In this document: in pieces, positions 12,908 to 14,548 of the stretch
How positions within the stretch are numbered: the stretch's first letter is position 1
Layout: every line of letters begins with the position of its first letter
Source of the DNA: Patescibacteria group bacterium
Lineage (GTDB): Bacteria > Patescibacteriota > Microgenomatia > UBA10105
DNA: 14,548 bases
Direction: 5' to 3'
Assembly: GCA_003524845.1 (NCBI GenBank)
Contig: DQGR01000077.1
Span: forward strand, 1 to 14,548
Made by a program: the position numbers and the translations under genes
The notes under the pieces: generated by a model
The model's database searches: none
Told to the model about the DNA's origin: nothing
What the model saw: the letters and a program-made list of their open reading frames with translations, nothing else

Positions 12908-13252
12908 TTACTGTTTTGATTCCTTAAGAAGTTTTTTTATTTGCTCGGTAAATGGAGGAAGTTCCTGTGTAATGGTATCCCAAACGATGGTGAGATCGAC
13001 CGCATCATATCCGTGGATTAACTTATCTCGCATACCGGCTGGTTGATGCCACATAATTTCTGGATGCGCGTCCCGAAACTCTTGAGGAATATGTTTGACT
13101 GCTTCACCAATGATTTCTAAACGGTGAATCACCATATCTTGGAGGTCAATGTTGTCTTCAAATATTTCTTGGGTGACATTTTTGATACGTTTTTGGATAA
13201 GTTCACTGCTTTCAATAATATCCTGTAAATAAATCTCAAGGTTTTTTTTCAT
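12908..13252 (-). CDS. hepT: HepT-like HEPN toxin
   Basis: A 114-aa all-helical HEPN ribonuclease of the HepT (DUF86) family, the toxin of a type VII toxin-antitoxin pair that cleaves cellular RNA. The catalytic R-x4-H motif is intact (RDKLIH, Arg75 to His80), followed by Gly81-Tyr82. This RX4HXY form is the one whose tyrosine is AMPylated by the partner MntA in characterised systems. Its start overlaps the end of the mntA gene by four bases (ATGA), so antitoxin is made first and translation is coupled. It lies downstream of mntA on the minus strand, and its stop is 105 bases from the primase-helicase start. Confidence 0.94.
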   Translation of the reverse strand: MKKNLEIYLQDIIESSELIQKRIKNVTQEIFEDNIDLQDMVIHRLEIIGEAVKHIPQEFRDAHPEIMWHQPAGMRDKLIHGYDAVDLTIVWDTITQELPPFTEQIKKLLKESKQ

Positions 13253-13539
13253 AGAATTTGTACCTGATGTTTAAGAATGCTTTCCCTTAAACGTGGGTGA
13301 ATCGAACGATAGGTCACCAGATCAACTTTCTTTTGCAACGTTTCTTCTAGTCTCGTTTGTAGTTCAACAATATCAAATAGTGTGGTTCCTCTGGGGACAT
13401 CAACAAGAAGATCAATATCACTTTCACTTGTATGGTCTCCTCGGACATACGAACCAAAGAGCGCAGAACGGGTAACGCCTGCCTCTTTGAGAATAGGAAC
13501 TGCTTTTTGTTTAATCAAGTTTAAGTTCGATTGTGTCAT
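13249..13539 (-). CDS. mntA: MntA-like nucleotidyltransferase antitoxin
   Basis: A 96-aa minimal nucleotidyltransferase that neutralises HepT, in known systems by transferring AMP to the toxin's tyrosine. The active-site signature GS-x10-D-x-D is complete: Gly29-Ser30, then exactly ten residues, then Asp41-Ile-Asp43. RGDHTSESDIDLLVD matches the family closely. The ATG at 13539 has a clear Shine-Dalgarno sequence (AGAGGTG within 13547-13554, 7-base spacing), and an extended -10 promoter lies just upstream. The operon order is antitoxin then toxin. It is divergent from the SWIM zinc-finger gene, separated by 82 bases. Confidence 0.94.
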   Translation of the reverse strand: MTQSNLNLIKQKAVPILKEAGVTRSALFGSYVRGDHTSESDIDLLVDVPRGTTLFDIVELQTRLEETLQKKVDLVTYRSIHPRLRESILKHQVQIL

Positions 13540-13546
13540 AGATATT

Positions 13547-13569
13547 CACCTCTTAATAGTAGTATAGCA
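13547..13569 (-). promoter_or_regulatory. mntA-hepT promoter and ribosome-binding site
   Basis: TGCTATACT on the minus strand (13561-13569) is an extended -10. Downstream, AAGAGGTG (13547-13554) is the Shine-Dalgarno sequence for mntA. The -35 region (ACCATT at 17 bp) is weak, as is usual with an extended -10. Confidence 0.6.
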
Positions 13570-13609
13570 AACTTCAATGGCCTAATGGTAACCTCATTGC
13601 CTTGCACGT

Positions 13610-13615
13610 TATAAT
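13610..13615 (+). promoter_or_regulatory. -10 box for the SWIM gene, leaderless type
   Basis: A perfect TATAAT six bases before the ATG at 13622, leaving no room for a ribosome-binding site. It diverges from the mntA promoter 41 bases away. Confidence 0.5.
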
Positions 13616-13621
13616 AGTCCC

Positions 13622-14479
13622 ATGACTGGAATTCCATTTTCTCATGTAACCAGAAAAGATATCGAACTGGGTGCTGATAACGAAAAAATATTTCAGCGCG
13701 GACTTGATTATTTTAAATCTCATGCAGTGAGCAGAATTACGCTTGAGGATAGCACGCTGCATGGTCGGGTACGCGGCAGTTATGATACATATTCGGTGGA
13801 AATAACCGACACCAATGGAAAGCTCTCTTATGCCTGTAGTTGTCCTTATGAAGGTAGTGGATGCAAACATATCGTGGCTACATTACTGACTTTTCTGGAT
13901 CAAAAAGAAGAAATTCTTGCCAAAGCACATAAGAATCAGACTGCGACACAAACACTCAGCGAAAAACTACAATTACTTGATACAACAGAACTTATAGAGC
14001 TGTTATTACTTTCACTTAAAAACCATCGGGATTGGAAGCAAATACTACTTAAAACGGTCATCAAAAAGTTGGAGAAAAAAGGCGATCGTTCAAATATTAC
14101 CGACATTTACGAACAACAGTTCCGGCAGTTAATTGATCGCGTTAGTGAAATTCTGACAGAACACAATGAGTATGGCGGCGGTTCCGAATCAGAACAAGAT
14201 GAAGCGTTTGAACTGCTTGATGACATAGTTGAATTGTTTAAGCAACAAAAACTTACTCAACAACTCAAGCTCGAATTGATCGATAAATTATTCTTTTTTT
14301 ATGACTGGAACAATTCCGGTATGGAGGATATGTTGCTTGACACCATCTATGATGTTTGTGAAATAAGCACAGATTGGAAATATGTAATAAAGAAATTGTC
14401 AAAAACAAAGGATGAATACAAAAGCGAGTTGATTCAAAAAATCAAGAAAGAAAAGTTGAAGGAAAATAATTCAGTCTGA
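13622..14479 (+). CDS. SWIM zinc-finger protein
   Basis: A 285-aa protein with a SWIM-type zinc finger at its N-terminus: Cys72-x-Cys74-x6-Cys81-x-His83 (ACSCPYEGSGCKHIVATLL). SWIM domains bind DNA or proteins and often accompany SNF2 helicases and transposases. The upstream part, including a FQRGLDYFKSHAV-like stretch, matches the family's usual lead-in. The remaining ~190 residues are helical and charged, with no catalytic motif I recognise and a lysine-rich end. No SNF2 helicase follows within the window, so the partner is unknown. A leaderless-type promoter precedes it. It lies back to back with mntA-hepT, and it is unclear whether it belongs to that module. Confidence 0.85.
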   Translation: MTGIPFSHVTRKDIELGADNEKIFQRGLDYFKSHAVSRITLEDSTLHGRVRGSYDTYSVEITDTNGKLSYACSCPYEGSGCKHIVATLLTFLDQKEEILAKAHKNQTATQTLSEKLQLLDTTELIELLLLSLKNHRDWKQILLKTVIKKLEKKGDRSNITDIYEQQFRQLIDRVSEILTEHNEYGGGSESEQDEAFELLDDIVELFKQQKLTQQLKLELIDKLFFFYDWNNSGMEDMLLDTIYDVCEISTDWKYVIKKLSKTKDEYKSELIQKIKKEKLKENNSV

Positions 14480-14548
14480 TTTTTATCATGTCAATTGGAT
14501 TCTCCAATATCCTAATCTATCAGTTTATGAACTCATTTCAAAACTAAT

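Overview
The window looks like part of a small-genome bacterial chromosome, most likely a Candidate Phyla Radiation (Patescibacteria) member. That is inference from composition and gene set: compact overlapping genes, an RRM protein paired with a tiny zinc-ribbon protein, a MutY-like glycosylase with no Fe-S cysteines, a tRNA without encoded CCA, and several genes that appear to be leaderless. TGA, TAA and TAG are all used as stops, so the code looks standard.

Left region (about 252-4499): a 4.2 kb integrated element bounded by a perfect 15-bp direct repeat. Its right copy runs into the 3' end of a minus-strand tRNA-Pro(GGG) gene. The element encodes a large serine recombinase, a RibD-C/DHFR-like reductase, a DUF4238 protein and two unrecognised small proteins. 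Joining the two ends, as in an excised circle, extends the recombinase frame without a break by 46 codons into the left end, where it overlaps the next gene. The attachment site therefore appears to lie inside the recombinase gene, and integration swaps the protein's C-terminus for two codons read from the tRNA antisense strand. This is the most striking observation here.

Middle region (4497-8645): tRNA-Pro, then a minus-strand pair (polyprenyl diphosphate synthase overlapping a MutY-like glycosylase), a divergent nine-helix membrane protein with features of a GxGD/presenilin-type intramembrane protease, and a minus-strand pair (RRM RNA-binding protein plus zinc-ribbon protein) with a structured leader. 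A Nudix hydrolase follows.

Right region (8646-14548): accessory and defence-like. An AT-rich membrane-protein gene sits between 14-bp direct repeats. Next come a heptamer operator-like array, a doubtful ORF, an HNH-type protein, and a TOTE-type primase-SF2 helicase ending in a probable sliding-clamp-binding peptide. A MntA-HepT toxin-antitoxin pair and a SWIM zinc-finger protein complete the window. The primase-helicase, HNH and toxin-antitoxin genes together suggest a defence island.
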